A stretch of 64,000 nt of DNA from the NCBI GenBank assembly GCA_013396995.1, contig VWZP01002541.1:482642-546641 (forward strand), given 5' to 3'. Below the pieces are notes generated by a model, which saw only the letters and a program-made list of their open reading frames with translations, did not search any database and was not told the DNA's origin. Below are positions 63,825 to 64,000 of this stretch, piece by piece. This stretch comes from Dicaeum eximium (taxonomy: Eukaryota > Chordata > Aves > Passeriformes > Dicaeidae). Made by a program: the position numbers and the translations under genes. The first letter of the stretch is position 1, and each line of letters begins with the position of its first letter.

Positions 63825-63875
63825 TCAGTCACTCAGCCGCAGCCACCGCCGCCGCGGCAGCGCTTCGGGACCCAT
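63825..63875 (-). other. Upstream ORF in the MLLT10 leader (16 codons)
   Basis: In the minus-strand sense, an ATG at 63875 opens a 16-codon frame (MGPEALPRRRWLRLSD) that stops with TGA at 63825-63827, 87 bases before the MLLT10 start codon. The +4 base is G and the -3 base is G (GGTC-ATG-G context), a reasonable initiation context. It is a possible translational control element only if this stretch lies in the mature leader, which cannot be shown here because the transcription start and any leader intron are unknown. Confidence 0.45.
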
Positions 63876-64000
63876 GACCGCCGGCTGAGCGCCTGGTCTC
63901 GCCCCCGCCCGACCAACCGGCCAGGCTGTGTCGGTCGGGCCGCGGCGGCTCCCGAGGCGGACGCGGCTCCGCGGGCGGGCACGGCGGCGGCGCCGGCGCG

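Larger units (their letters stand above)
63500..64000 (-). promoter_or_regulatory. MLLT10: CpG-island promoter / 5' leader region of MLLT10
   Basis: The right end of the window turns sharply GC- and CpG-rich, with many GCG, CCGCC and CGGCGG runs between 63760 and 64000, unlike the AT-rich introns. It covers the first coding exon and the DNA upstream of it, as expected for a housekeeping-type CpG-island promoter without a TATA box. No TATA element is visible upstream of the start codon. The transcription start cannot be placed from the sequence alone, and the island runs off the window. Confidence 0.8.

Noticed and set aside
1..64000. CRISPR arrays, prokaryotic defence islands, tRNA or rRNA genes, or an intact provirus
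   Set aside because: None is present. Repeats are dispersed or simple, and the LTRs have no internal retroviral genes. The window is vertebrate intron.

Overview
The window is vertebrate nuclear DNA, almost certainly from a bird. It holds the 5' half of one gene on the minus strand, plus interspersed repeats in its introns. The bird call rests on CR1 LINE fragments and on long terminal repeats (LTRs) that match, from memory, families common in songbird genomes. Bird is near certain; passerine is likely but not proven.

The gene is MLLT10 (AF10), a chromatin reader and DOT1L cofactor. Transcription runs right to left. A CpG-rich promoter and 5' leader lie at about 63.5-64.0 kb and continue beyond the right edge. 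Nine coding exons follow at 63569-63737, 59780-59859, 42537-42591, 32023-32132, 25747-25850, 22097-22190, 20025-20120, 7988-8083 and 2061-2316. Every junction has AG/GT borders and the phases join without a frameshift. Together they give 1060 coding bases, i.e. the first 353 residues plus one base. Encoded in order are PHD finger 1, a zinc knuckle, the extended PHD finger 2 (together the PZP histone H3 reader), a lysine-rich basic linker, and a Ser/Gly-rich segment with an AT-hook-like RGRKPG. The C-terminal half, including the DOT1L-binding octapeptide motif/leucine zipper, lies left of base 1.

The other roughly 98% is intron. It contains four solitary LTRs: 4269-5090 (+, truncated), 14657-15229 (+), 22889-23979 (+) and 53732-54856 (-). 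It also contains two decayed CR1 LINE copies: 43154-44078 (-) and 49066-50160 (+). There is a 139-base poly(A) tract near exon 2, several microsatellites, and several unusually good inverted repeats. Three of the four LTRs are antisense to MLLT10. The one in sense orientation carries an AATAAA in intron 2.

I found no tRNA, rRNA, CRISPR array, intact transposon or second protein-coding gene, and no new biological system. The best leads are an in-frame alternative splice donor in coding exon 1 that would remove half of PHD1, an upstream ORF in the leader, a promoter-proximal G-quadruplex motif, a sense LTR poly(A) signal, and a few hairpins or palindromes of unknown role. All calls come from reading the sequence; no alignment or database search was run.
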